Under the pieces are notes generated by a model that was not told where the DNA came from, searched no databases, and saw only the letters and a program-made list of their open reading frames with translations. A program made the position numbers and the translations under genes. A DNA stretch of 64,000 nt from Mesorhizobium opportunistum WSM2075 (GTDB taxonomy: Bacteria; Pseudomonadota; Alphaproteobacteria; Rhizobiales; Rhizobiaceae), in NCBI RefSeq assembly GCF_000176035.2, contig NC_015675.1:2608001-2672000 (forward strand), given 5' to 3'. How positions within the stretch are numbered: position 1 is the stretch's first letter; each line of letters begins with the position of its first letter. Below, piece after piece: positions 56,008 through 63,586 of the stretch.

Positions 56008-56084
56008 GCCGTTGTAGCTCAGATGGTTAGAGCGCCGGATTGTGGATCCGGAGGTCGCTGGTTCGATCCCAGCCAACGGTACCA
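56008..56084 (+). tRNA. tRNA-His (anticodon GTG)
   Basis: A complete cloverleaf: acceptor GCCGTTG with CAACGGT, D stem GCTC/GAGC, anticodon stem CCGGA/TCCGG with loop TTGTGGA (anticodon 56042-56044... written GTG), T arm GCTGG-TTCGATC-CCAGC, discriminator A and encoded CCA. No G precedes the acceptor to serve as G-1 (the base before is T), the first pair is G1:U72 and the discriminator is A73. This is the non-canonical alphaproteobacterial tRNA-His read by a matching HisRS. Accessory genes begin right after it. Confidence 0.97.
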
Positions 56085-56233
56085 TAGATTTTATCAATAA
56101 ATTCAGCATCTTGCCGCATGACGTATGGGCCGCCATTGCGGTTTTTCATGTTGCATCGTGTTGCAACGGGCTACCATTGATTTCCGAGGGTTTCCTGTCA
56201 GACTCGGCGAGTCCATGCGACATGAATTGCGAC

Positions 56234-56458
56234 ATGGGAGGGCAAGCACCAAAAGAACCTAAACAGCACCGGAAGCCATGGACTTCTGATGAGGTGAAAA
56301 TACTGAAGCAGCTCGCAAAGGAGAATACGCCGACGAGAGTGATCGCTCTCAAGATGGAGCGCACACCGGCCGCGATCCAGGGCAAAGCTTCGGATGAAGA
56401 CATTTCGCTGAAGCCTGTTAATCAGAGCCCTTACGGCAGTAAGAAGCAACCGAAATGA
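56234..56458 (+). CDS. Small Myb/SANT-like protein
   Basis: About 74 residues from ATG 56234 (ATG 56222 is the alternative). The core KPWTSDEVKILKQLAKENTP followed by TRVIALKMERTPAAIQGKA reads as a single SANT/Myb-like or trihelix DNA-binding unit. Similar small proteins are, from memory, common in rhizobial genomes, often near tRNA genes and islands. Target unknown. It is the first gene of the island beside tRNA-His. Confidence 0.75.
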   Translation: MGGQAPKEPKQHRKPWTSDEVKILKQLAKENTPTRVIALKMERTPAAIQGKASDEDISLKPVNQSPYGSKKQPK

Positions 56459-56514
56459 GAGATAAGCCCGCCACCGTGAGGCAGCGGGCCAAAGATGCAA
56501 ATTTGCAGGTTTGA

Positions 56515-56856
56515 TCAGGCCTGAGCGACGATGTCGTCGACAAGGCTCTTGAGGATCATGATCTCGCTGACCTCATCGTCTGTATTCCAGAGACGCCGAA
56601 CTCGCACCTTCGCCAGCAAGCCCTCCAGGCTCTGTGCGCGAGTCCGCATGACACGCTGAAACGCGTGAGCCGTCGCCGCGGCTTTCTTGGCCTCCTTCTT
56701 TTCGGCCTTGCCTATGCGGGCTTGTAGGCGATCAGCATCCGCCTCGAGCTCCGCAGTCCTTGTCGTCGCCCTCTGGCGCCGCGCGTCGGCGGCGTTGAAC
56801 TCGGCCTCCAGCCGCAAGAGATTTGCGTCCCGCTTTCGCTTGCCTACCACGTTCAT
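56515..56856 (-). CDS. Small coiled-coil protein, hypothetical
   Basis: 113 residues, highly charged and helical (LEAEFNAADARRQRATTRTA, then RLQARIGKAEKKEAKKAAAT), with a less charged C-terminus (EIMILKSLVDDIVAQA). A coiled coil over residues about 10-70 is likely. It overlaps the upstream gene by 4 bp (ATGA), so the two are coupled. I do not recognise the family. Island gene. Confidence 0.7.
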   Translation of the reverse strand: MNVVGKRKRDANLLRLEAEFNAADARRQRATTRTAELEADADRLQARIGKAEKKEAKKAAATAHAFQRVMRTRAQSLEGLLAKVRVRRLWNTDDEVSEIMILKSLVDDIVAQA

Positions 56857-57245
56857 GGGCCGTGCTCCTTCACAAGGAAGGCCAGGGCCGCTTCCAGCGT
56901 GTTCTCAGCGCTAGAGCAGACAATGCAATCCTCTTGAAGTGTGTAGCGGATCGCCTCTGCCACGCCGCGAAGGCTTGTCGCCGGCGGGCAATCATGCCAA
57001 AGCCTATCGTGCGCCGGCCCATAGGTGGCCATGACATGACTTTCCTCGTTTTCTACATCGATCAGCTCGCTAGGGATCGCGGCAAAAGCAGCCATCCCCG
57101 CACGGTAGTCGGCGATCGCATCCGCAAGCGGATCGGGAGCGACCACCGAGACCGCCGTTGCATCCTGCGTGAACGAGATCGGACCCGGGTACGTCGATGG
57201 TTTGACGTGAGCAATCCAATGAGACTTGTCGTCCGGTGGCGTCAT
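56853..57245 (-). CDS. Hypothetical island protein
   Basis: 130 residues. The middle, DAIADYRAGMAAFAAIPSEL, is a helical segment I have seen in many uncharacterised rhizobial phage and plasmid proteins, and the end has EAIRYTLQEDCIVCSSAENT with a Cys-Val-Cys. No signal peptide or membrane segment. It precedes and overlaps the coiled-coil gene. Function unknown. Confidence 0.7.
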   Translation of the reverse strand: MTPPDDKSHWIAHVKPSTYPGPISFTQDATAVSVVAPDPLADAIADYRAGMAAFAAIPSELIDVENEESHVMATYGPAHDRLWHDCPPATSLRGVAEAIRYTLQEDCIVCSSAENTLEAALAFLVKEHGP

Positions 57246-57366
57246 GAAGCCGTCATCGCGGCCGACAATTCATAAGTGAGGCGAACGGCCCGTTCGTCCT
57301 GAGCCTCATCGGTAGACGAGGCAATTGACCTGCCTGCCTTCGCTCCAGCAGCAAGCCGCCTGACAT

Positions 57367-57645
57367 CTGCGATGCACACGTGGAGGCGACCGTTTCGTGG
57401 AACGCTGGCAAAAGCTCGATCGGATAAGCCAGGAGCAATATCAGGCCGGTAACATGTCCGGCCACTAGTCGACGCGTTCGGCCATGTCCGATATGGCCAA
57501 GAGCATCGAACGCGGTCCGCAGCTTGAATCCCTACTGGCAAACCGCAAGCGCGAGCTCGGGATCCACAGCGATTCTGGCCGGCGCCTCGGCGAGGAACTC
57601 GCATTCAGCCATGGCATCGTTAAGGGGCGGGGCATTGGGATCTAA
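57367..57645 (+). pseudogene. C-terminal remnant of a TraA-type conjugative relaxase
   Basis: In one frame the sequence reads GGDRFVERWQKLDRISQEQY, QAGNMSGH, an in-frame TAG (57466-57468), then STRSAMSDMAKSIERGPQLE, SLLANRKRELGI and ends in GRGIGI. The second half matches, from memory, the conserved tail of Ti-type TraA relaxases (MAKS-ERDPQLES-L-NRK-ELGI ... GRGRGIGI). Nothing upstream of 57367 continues the protein, and a TGA blocks the frame at 57361. So only the end of a mobilisation gene survives, and it is interrupted. It marks the island as a former conjugative element. Confidence 0.7.
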
Positions 57646-57771
57646 GGCATGCCGATTTGCCGCCGTTTCAACGCCTTAGGCGGCTGAGGCGACAACCTGA
57701 TTGTCTCCGGCATGGGTTCGTCCTGTCTGTCCAGCAGAATTCAGCAAAAACCACTGAAGTGCAGGCAAGCT

Positions 57772-57969
57772 ATGCCCGAGCCGGATCATATCATGCGCCT
57801 CAAAACCGTCCTTGCCCGGACCGGCCTGTCCCGTTCAACCATCTATCGCAAGATCGCCGAAGGCTCGTTCCCGGCCCAGATCAAGATAAGCATCACTGGG
57901 GCGGGCTGGCGGGAATCCGATGTGAACCGATGGATCGCTGATCCCGTTGCATGGCGAAAAGAGCGTTAG
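57772..57969 (+). CDS. AlpA-like regulator (excisionase-type HTH)
   Basis: 65 residues from ATG 57772 (GCAGG 7 bp upstream) or 58 from ATG 57793. MRLKTVLARTGLSRSTIYRK is an AlpA/MerR-like winged helix, followed by GSFPAQIKI and WRESDVNRWIADP, the usual AlpA end. Such proteins activate integrase genes or act as excisionases. No integrase is in the window, so it is probably a leftover of the island. It overlaps the convergent XRE gene by 4 bp. Confidence 0.85.
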   Translation: MPEPDHIMRLKTVLARTGLSRSTIYRKIAEGSFPAQIKISITGAGWRESDVNRWIADPVAWRKER

Positions 57970-58196
57970 CTTTGATTGCGAGACAAACGAACGCCAGGGC
58001 CGCCGCCATTCTCTGGAATGAACTCTATCCCAGCGGCTTCAAATGTGGTCCGGAGTGCTGTGACGGTAGTGCCCTTGAGTTGCTCTCCCCGCTCAAACCG
58101 GGCGACCGTATCAGGCGAAACTCCAGCATTCCGAGCCAAGTCTCTCGTCCCCCAACCGAGGGCAACCCGCGCCATCTTGCACTGGATGATGTTCAT
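57966..58196 (-). CDS. XRE-family small transcriptional regulator
   Basis: 76 residues: IIQCKMARVALGWGTRDLAR then NAGVSPDTVARFERGEQLK form a helix-turn-helix of Cro/C1 type, followed by ALRTTFEAAGIEFIPENGGG, the common ending of small rhizobial XRE regulators. It lies convergent with the AlpA-like gene. In the gap above it, TCGTAAC-type repeats (GTAACAGCGTTACGA near 58201-58215) may be its own operator. Confidence 0.85.
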   Translation of the reverse strand: MNIIQCKMARVALGWGTRDLARNAGVSPDTVARFERGEQLKGTTVTALRTTFEAAGIEFIPENGGGPGVRLSRNQS

Positions 58197-58350
58197 TTCG
58201 TAACAGCGTTACGATTTATGTTGATCTGCTTCGCCACTTGAGATATCGTAACCCTGATACGATTATGGGAGTCGCTTACTGCGGCTGCTGATGGTGTTAC
58301 GACCACCCTCAGCAGCCTTGCCACGCCCCAAGCTGTTAGGAGCTCGGATC

Positions 58351-58962
58351 ATGACTGATTCCGACAGTAGCACGAGTTTGCCTTTCGTCACCTATAGCCG
58401 GCGCGATCGGCAGACGGCAAATGCGTCTGAGAGTTTCGACGATAAAGACCCCGCGATTCTACTGCTACGAGGCTGGTTGCGGGCACAGCATGTTTCGCGG
58501 GTTCTATGCCGACTTCAGCAGCGCCTGGAGAGGCGCATTCTCGACGCTGTAGACCCGGAAGCAAAAGGTACGAAGGCCGGCTATTCGATCGCTTGCCAAG
58601 CGGAGGTCGAGGCCACGACCGCTGCCTTGAAGCTCCAAGACAAACTTCCCCACATACATGCGCAATCGCTTCTTGGCGTCGTCGCCAAGCTCGAAGTCAT
58701 CGCCGGCGCAGACCGCGACATCGACGATCCAACGGACTTTCCCTGGCCGCATATTGCTTCGGTCCTTGCCGACTTGAAGGAAATCGCCGGGAGCCTGCCA
58801 CTTGAGCGGCCTGAGCGAACCGTCGTTCAGGCGGACTGCAGGCGATATCAAGCGATGGCGGCCGACCTGATCGGTCTGGAAAAGCGGACCGCCTTCCTTC
58901 ATTTGGGCCGTGGCTCCCAGTTTTTGCATAGACGCGGAATAGAGAAAGAAACTCAGCGATAG
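58351..58962 (+). CDS. Hypothetical helical island protein
   Basis: ATG 58351 has AGGAG at 58338-58342; the frame upstream is not coding. The 203-residue product starts MTDSDSSTSLPFVTYSRRDR and is mostly helical (VEATTAALKLQDKLPHIHAQ, then LEVIAGADRDIDD). No motif identifies it. The good ribosome-binding site and codon use argue it is a real gene. Confidence 0.65.
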   Translation: MTDSDSSTSLPFVTYSRRDRQTANASESFDDKDPAILLLRGWLRAQHVSRVLCRLQQRLERRILDAVDPEAKGTKAGYSIACQAEVEATTAALKLQDKLPHIHAQSLLGVVAKLEVIAGADRDIDDPTDFPWPHIASVLADLKEIAGSLPLERPERTVVQADCRRYQAMAADLIGLEKRTAFLHLGRGSQFLHRRGIEKETQR

Positions 58963-59163
58963 GATACGGGATTTGGCGCTGAGCGATTTCGGAGACCCTG
59001 TTCCAATGCAGATAGGACTGAGCGGGAATGGTGAAAGCAGCGCGGTACGTTGCGGGACGCGCGCTGAGCGCAAGGCCGTGAGCGATCTGTTTTCGCGTCA
59101 GCGCGCCATTGATGAAGAATTCTTGGAACGATCAGCCCGCTTGTTCGCTTGCTAGAGGCACGC

Positions 59164-59268
59164 ATGGGGCGGTCGCTGTCAACGGAGGATGCTCGGCAAA
59201 TCGTCGAAAATCTCGGCGGCTTCTTCCGTATCCTCTTTACCTGGGACAGGATTGACCGAGGAAAATAG
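59164..59268 (+). CDS. Short ORF of 34 residues at the island edge
   Basis: MGRSLSTEDARQIVENLGGF then FRILFTWDRIDRGK and TAG. The TEDARQIVENLGGFF pattern recalls C-terminal or small proteins of rhizobial mobile elements, and it stops within 10 bp of the SDR remnant. It could be the tail of a larger lost gene. Low confidence. Confidence 0.35.
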   Translation: MGRSLSTEDARQIVENLGGFFRILFTWDRIDRGK

Positions 59269-59276
59269 CTGCCGGT

Positions 59277-59543
59277 TCGTCCACCCGACAGATCGAAGGT
59301 CGAGGCCGTGGTGAAGCTGTTCTCCTTGGAGACGAGCCAGACGACCATGGCGGCGGCCTCGTCGACCTCCAGCAGGCGTCCGCGCGGGATGCGCGAGCGC
59401 ATGTATTCGATGTGCTCGGCCGGCAGTTGTTCGAGGATGCGCGTCTGCGCGGTGGCCGGCGAGATGCAGTTGACCGCGATGTCGTACTGGGCCAGTTCCT
59501 TGCCGAGCGACTTGGTCATGCCGATGACGGCGGCCATGACCGA
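59277..59543 (-). pseudogene. Truncated SDR (3-oxoacyl reductase-like), middle fragment only
   Basis: About 89 residues align with the second half of an SDR: AAVIGMTKSLGKELAQYDIA, VNCISPATAQTRILEQLPAE and VVWLVSKENSFTTASTFDLS GGR. The Rossmann half and the YxxxK tyrosine are missing (the frame upstream is unrelated), and after GGR the frame runs on without a normal SDR end. It is therefore broken at both sides, with the island at one and the GntR gene at the other. Confidence 0.85.
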
Positions 59544-59580
59544 GCGCTTCCGACTTGGTGCACCTGCCGGGCGGGCCGCC

Positions 59581-60255
59581 TCAACCGAGTAGGTCGGCCG
59601 CGACTTCGAGCGTGTTGCGGAACGACGTCTCGATATGGTGTTCCATCGCTTGCGCTGCCCCCTCGGCGTCATGGCGCTTGAGCGCGTCGAGGATGGCCTC
59701 GTGCTGCTCGATCGTCTGTTCGCCATAGCCGGGCTTGGGAATGGCGAGGTAACGGCCGCGATCCATCTGCGCCTTGGAGATGTCGACGGCGCGCCAGATC
59801 ATCGGCAGGCCGCAGATCTCGGCGATGGTGCGGTGGAAGACATCGTCGAGTTGTATCGCGGTGGCATATCGGCCGCGCGATATGGCAAGCCGATGCGCCG
59901 CCATATTGTCTTCAAGCAGTTCGGCCGATGCCGGTGTCAGCTTGACGGCCGCGCGCCGCGCGCTCTCCATCTCCAGCGCCCGACGGATGACATAGGCTTC
60001 TTCCAGGTCGGCGCGGCTGATCGGCGCGACATAGGTGCCGGTCTGCGCCAGGATCTTGACGAGACCCTCGTCGCTGATGCGCTTGACGGCTTCCCGCACC
60101 GGTGTGCGCGAGACGCCGAGGGCTTCGGCGATCGCCACCTCGTTGATCACTTCCCCCGGTTTCATCTGACCGACGACGATCAGGTTGCGGATCTTCTGAT
60201 AGATCTGATCGCGGAGCGGGAGAGCCCGATTGAGGGTCGAAGGATCCAGGTCCAT
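59581..60255 (-). CDS. GntR-family (FCD) transcriptional regulator
   Basis: 224 residues. Winged helix: RDQIYQKIRNLIVVGQMKPG then EVAIAEALGVSRTPVREAVK, typical GntR. The FCD effector domain follows (about 85-210) with metal-ligand candidates in LDDVFHRTIAEICG and the late ALKRHDAEGAAQAMEHHIET. FCD regulators usually sense organic or sugar acids and repress adjacent catabolic genes, here the enolase-superfamily operon on the same strand 336 bp upstream. Its effector is probably a substrate of those enzymes; inference. Confidence 0.9.
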   Translation of the reverse strand: MDLDPSTLNRALPLRDQIYQKIRNLIVVGQMKPGEVINEVAIAEALGVSRTPVREAVKRISDEGLVKILAQTGTYVAPISRADLEEAYVIRRALEMESARRAAVKLTPASAELLEDNMAAHRLAISRGRYATAIQLDDVFHRTIAEICGLPMIWRAVDISKAQMDRGRYLAIPKPGYGEQTIEQHEAILDALKRHDAEGAAQAMEHHIETSFRNTLEVAADLLG

Positions 60256-60590
60256 GGCAAATCCGTGGCTTCGTTCACCAGAAATGATCAGATTATACTA
60301 GAATGTAAATCGCGATGCATCCAATGCGAGCCGTGGTTCGTCGACGATGGAAGGGGTTGCGCAGTCGCAATAGTCGCTATCCGCAGTGAGGAATTCGACC
60401 CGCAAGGGAAGGCTTGCACCGAGCCGCATGCCGATAGGCGAGCACTCCGGCCGAAGGCGGATCGCGCTCAGCCGGGCCGGCCTTCTCCGTCTTCCGCGGC
60501 GACTTGCGTGATTTAGCTGCTTAGCCGGGTCTGGCGGATCCAAGATGCTGCCGACGAGGATCGCATCCGCGAGGTCCGCGCTGCGGGCAT
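60256..60590. other. Gap between GntR gene and catabolic operon
   Basis: The AT-rich run GATTATACTAGAATGTAAATC (cut here as GATTATACTAG and AATGTAAATC) at about 60290-60311, just upstream of the GntR start, is the likely promoter/operator of the regulator. The rest is high-GC without convincing ORFs; short frames through it are shadows. Confidence 0.45.
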
Positions 60591-61787
60591 TCAATCGAAG
60601 AAGCCGGCGTCCTCGTCCTTGAGACGTCTCTTCGCGCCCGCGGCATCGATGTCGAGGCCCAATCCGGGGGCCTCGAGCAGGTCGATCATCGAGTCCTTCA
60701 CGATCTGCGTCGGCAGGCCAACAACGATATCCTCCCACCAGGGGTCGGAGGCGCTGGGATATTCGAAGGCGATATAGTTGGCGGGCAGTGTGGCGCAGAC
60801 GTTGATCAGCGCGCCGAGGCCCAGCAGACCGTTTGCCGTGCCATGCGGTGCCATCATGATCGAATGCATGTAGGCATGCTCGGCCACCCATTTGAGCTCG
60901 GCGATGCCGCCGATATCGGCGGGGTCCGGGCCGATGACGCGGATCGCCTGTGTTTCGATCAGTTCCTTGAAATTATGGCGCAGGTAGATCTGCTCTCCCG
61001 TGTGGATGGGGGTGGAGGTGGATGTCGTGAGTTCGCGGTAAGCCTGCGGATTGACCCATGGCACGTAGTCGCCCGTCAGCATGTCCTCGAGCCACATCAG
61101 ATTGTATTTTTCCACCGCCTGCGCGAAGCGGATTGCGTCCGGCAGGAACCAGCCGGGGCCGCAATCCAGGGCAAGGGAGACCTTGTCGCCGAGCACCTCC
61201 TTCATGGCGATGACGCATTCGACCATGTGCGCCATGCCGCGCTCGCTGATCTGGCCCTGGTCCATCGCGCCGTGATAGGTCGGCGGTTGGCGCACGCCAT
61301 AGTGGAAGTCGGGCACGCTGGTCTTCATGTTGGAGTGGAAGGAGATGCCTTGCTTGACCATGAAGAAGTTTTCCGGCCGCTCCATCATCCATTTGACGTC
61401 GGCCGCGTAGTCTTCGGGCTGGTCGCCGGTGCGCTTCTTGCGGATCGAGCCGTTATAGACCCGCACCTTGTCGCGCACCTTGCCGCCGAGCAGCTTGTAG
61501 ACCGGAACGCCTGCCGCCTTGCCGGCGATGTCCCAGAGCGCGTGCTCGATGGCACTGACGGCGGCACCGTAGGGCTTGAACGAACCGCGCTGGCGGATCT
61601 TCAGCATGCAGCGTTCGACATCGGTCGGGTCTTCACCGATCAGCGCCTCGCGAAAATGCAGGACCCAGGGTTTGAGATAGGGCTTGGTGTACTCTGCCTC
61701 GCCCAGGCCATAGAGGCCTTCATCGGTCACGATGCGGACGATGGGATGTTTGCCGATGACGGCGCACCGGAGATCGGTGATCTTCAT
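60591..61787 (-). CDS. Enolase-superfamily dehydratase (mandelate racemase/muconate lactonizing enzyme family) 1
   Basis: ATG 61787 (MKITDLRCAVIGKHPIVRIV) gives 398 residues. Capping domain first, then a barrel with metal ligands in SLALDCGPGW (Asp), MWLEDML (Glu) and IHTGEQIY (Glu), and a general-base His in MMAPHGTANGLLG. A Lys region before them, FMVKQGI, replaces the classical KxK. Family members dehydrate or isomerise sugar acids such as galactonate, mannonate or fuconate using Mg2+. The exact acid is not predictable. Downstream end of the operon. Confidence 0.88.
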   Translation of the reverse strand: MKITDLRCAVIGKHPIVRIVTDEGLYGLGEAEYTKPYLKPWVLHFREALIGEDPTDVERCMLKIRQRGSFKPYGAAVSAIEHALWDIAGKAAGVPVYKLLGGKVRDKVRVYNGSIRKKRTGDQPEDYAADVKWMMERPENFFMVKQGISFHSNMKTSVPDFHYGVRQPPTYHGAMDQGQISERGMAHMVECVIAMKEVLGDKVSLALDCGPGWFLPDAIRFAQAVEKYNLMWLEDMLTGDYVPWVNPQAYRELTTSTSTPIHTGEQIYLRHNFKELIETQAIRVIGPDPADIGGIAELKWVAEHAYMHSIMMAPHGTANGLLGLGALINVCATLPANYIAFEYPSASDPWWEDIVVGLPTQIVKDSMIDLLEAPGLGLDIDAAGAKRRLKDEDAGFFD

Positions 61788-61795
61788 GACGTCCT

Positions 61796-62122
61796 CTATT
61801 TCACCGACGAGAAGGCGGTTGGCGCGAGAAACTGGCTGGAAATATTGACCAGGATCGGGCCATCGCGCTCGGACTCGTCGCGGACCTCGAGCCATGCCGG
61901 ATCGGTGGTGAAGGCCTTCCATTTCACTTCGCGCTCGGCAAGGGATTCCCAGGCGACGAAATACGTCAGTCGATTGCTGCTTTCGCCGACCACCGTGGTG
62001 AAGAAGCCGGCCTGGCGGATGCCATGCTTATCCCACAGCGCCAAGGTATGGTCGTTGAAACGCTTGAGCAGCGCCGGCAGCTGGCCCGGCAGGCAGTCGT
62101 AAATGCGAAGTTCGTAGATCAT
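61796..62122 (-). CDS. NIPSNAP-family protein
   Basis: 108 residues starting MIYELRIYDCLPGQLPALLK, the NIPSNAP ferredoxin-like pattern (RIY near the N-terminus, then FFTTVVGESSNRLTYFVAWE and a WLEVRDESE segment). NIPSNAP proteins are dimeric alpha/beta barrels of unclear enzymatic role that often sit in catabolic operons. It lies between two enolase-superfamily genes with 8 and 45 bp spacing, so it is cotranscribed. Confidence 0.9.
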   Translation of the reverse strand: MIYELRIYDCLPGQLPALLKRFNDHTLALWDKHGIRQAGFFTTVVGESSNRLTYFVAWESLAEREVKWKAFTTDPAWLEVRDESERDGPILVNISSQFLAPTAFSSVK

Positions 62123-62167
62123 GGTCGATCCTTGTGTTCACCTCTCCCTCCTGGAAGAGGTGTAGAG

Positions 62168-63526
62168 TCAGCTCCAGGTCCGATCCCAGGAATATTCGTC
62201 ATCCCAGTGATCGGTCGGTTGCCAGATGCCTTTGACGCCTTCCTGCAGGTGCTGGCTGATGACTTCGTCGACCACGTCGTCGATGCCCAGCCCCGGTTTG
62301 TCCGGCACGGCGATGAACCCGTCCTTGACCAGCGGCTTGGGCAGGCCCGTGACGATATCGTCCCACCAGTCCACTTCGACGCTATGATATTCGAGCGCCA
62401 TGAAGCTTTCCGTCGCCACCGCGACATGCGCGGCGGCCATCGCGGCGATCGGGCTTTCCGCCATGTGGATGGCCATGGCGACGCCATGGTCCTGGGCAGC
62501 GTCGCCGATCTTCTTGGTCTCGAGGATGCCGCCCGAGGTCAGCAGGTCCGGATGGATGACCGAGATGCCGGCCTTGAGCAGCGGCACGAAGCCTTCCTTG
62601 AGGTAGATGTCCTCGCCCGTGCAGATCGGCACGGACGTCGCCTGCTGCAACTGGCTATACTGCTCGGTGTACTGCCAGGGGATCACGTCCTCGAGCCAGG
62701 CTGGGGCGTATTTCTCGATCCGCCGGGCGAGACGGATGCCGTCCTGCAGCGAAATGTGGCCGACATGGTCGATGGCGAGCGGGATTTCGTAGCCGATCAC
62801 CTCGCGGACCTCGTGAATATATCGGTCGAGCAGGTCGATGCCCTTTTCGGTGAAATGGAGGCCGGTGAAGGGATGCGGCACGTTCTGCGCGTCATAGGCT
62901 GCGTTGCGCGCCCGGCGCTCGTCGAGCGTGCGTGCCCGGCCGCGAGCGGCATGCCCGCGGAAACCCTCGAGCACGCCGGCCGGCGCGACCACCGCGCCTG
63001 GGATGTGGGAGATCTGCGTCAGCCCGAGGTCCATCTTGAGGAAGGTGAAACCGAGATCCATCCGCGCCTTGAGCCGCTTGCCGGTCTCGGTGCCACTGGG
63101 CTTCTCCGCGTCTGTATCGCAATAGACACGCACCTTGTCGCGGAACCGTCCCCCGAGCATCTGGTAGATCGGCACGCCATAGGCCTTGCCGGCAAGGTCC
63201 CAAAGCGCGATCTCGACCGCCGAGACACCGCCACCCTGCCGCCCGTGGCCGCCAAATTGCTTGATGCGGCGGAACAGCCGGTCGACGTCGCAGGGGTTCT
63301 CGCCCAGCAACCTGCTCTTGAGCATCAGCGCATAGGTCGCGCTGGCGCCGTCGCGCACTTCGCCCAGGCCGACAATGCCCTGATTGGTGTAGATCTTGAT
63401 GAGCGCGGAAGTGAACGGCGCGCCGACGATCTCGGCGACGCGCAGGTCGGTGATGCGCAGGTCGGAGGGTTTGGAGTTCGTGTTGACCCGATTGAGAGCC
63501 TCGCCGGCTCCGTCCGTCTTTGGCAT
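62168..63526 (-). CDS. Enolase-superfamily dehydratase (mandelate racemase/muconate lactonizing enzyme family) 2
   Basis: ATG 63526 ([18 protein letters not shown]) follows GAGGACAAGTC and gives 452 residues, longer than usual, with a middle insertion ([20 protein letters not shown]). Catalytic groups are visible: FLKMDLG (KxD), PLAIDHVGH (Asp), AWLEDVIPW (Glu), CTGEDIYL (Glu) and [16 protein letters not shown] (His). It is only distantly like enzyme 1 and probably acts on another sugar acid or a later step. Operon gene. Confidence 0.88.
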   Translation of the reverse strand: MPKTDGAGEALNRVNTNSKPSDLRITDLRVAEIVGAPFTSALIKIYTNQGIVGLGEVRDGASATYALMLKSRLLGENPCDVDRLFRRIKQFGGHGRQGGGVSAVEIALWDLAGKAYGVPIYQMLGGRFRDKVRVYCDTDAEKPSGTETGKRLKARMDLGFTFLKMDLGLTQISHIPGAVVAPAGVLEGFRGHAARGRARTLDERRARNAAYDAQNVPHPFTGLHFTEKGIDLLDRYIHEVREVIGYEIPLAIDHVGHISLQDGIRLARRIEKYAPAWLEDVIPWQYTEQYSQLQQATSVPICTGEDIYLKEGFVPLLKAGISVIHPDLLTSGGILETKKIGDAAQDHGVAMAIHMAESPIAAMAAAHVAVATESFMALEYHSVEVDWWDDIVTGLPKPLVKDGFIAVPDKPGLGIDDVVDEVISQHLQEGVKGIWQPTDHWDDEYSWDRTWS

Positions 63527-63586
63527 GACTTGTCCTCGTTCTGGTCGGGGCTTGTCGCCCCAAACGCTGGCAGGCATGGAGCCTTG

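Noticed and set aside
57242..57604. A 120-codon minus-strand frame overlapping the relaxase remnant
   Set aside because: Its composition is that of a shadow, and the plus strand reads as a recognisable relaxase tail.
58973..59155. A 60-codon frame from TTG 58973
   Set aside because: No ribosome-binding site, weak start and no recognisable pattern; not enough to call a gene.
59268..59290. GCCGGTTCGTCC near the island's right edge as an attachment repeat of the tRNA-His T loop
   Set aside because: Only GGTTCG matches continuously with the tRNA; too short to support an att site.
60298..60891. A 197-codon minus-strand frame running from the gap into the first enolase-superfamily gene
   Set aside because: It overlaps that gene in another frame and has no motif or ribosome-binding site.
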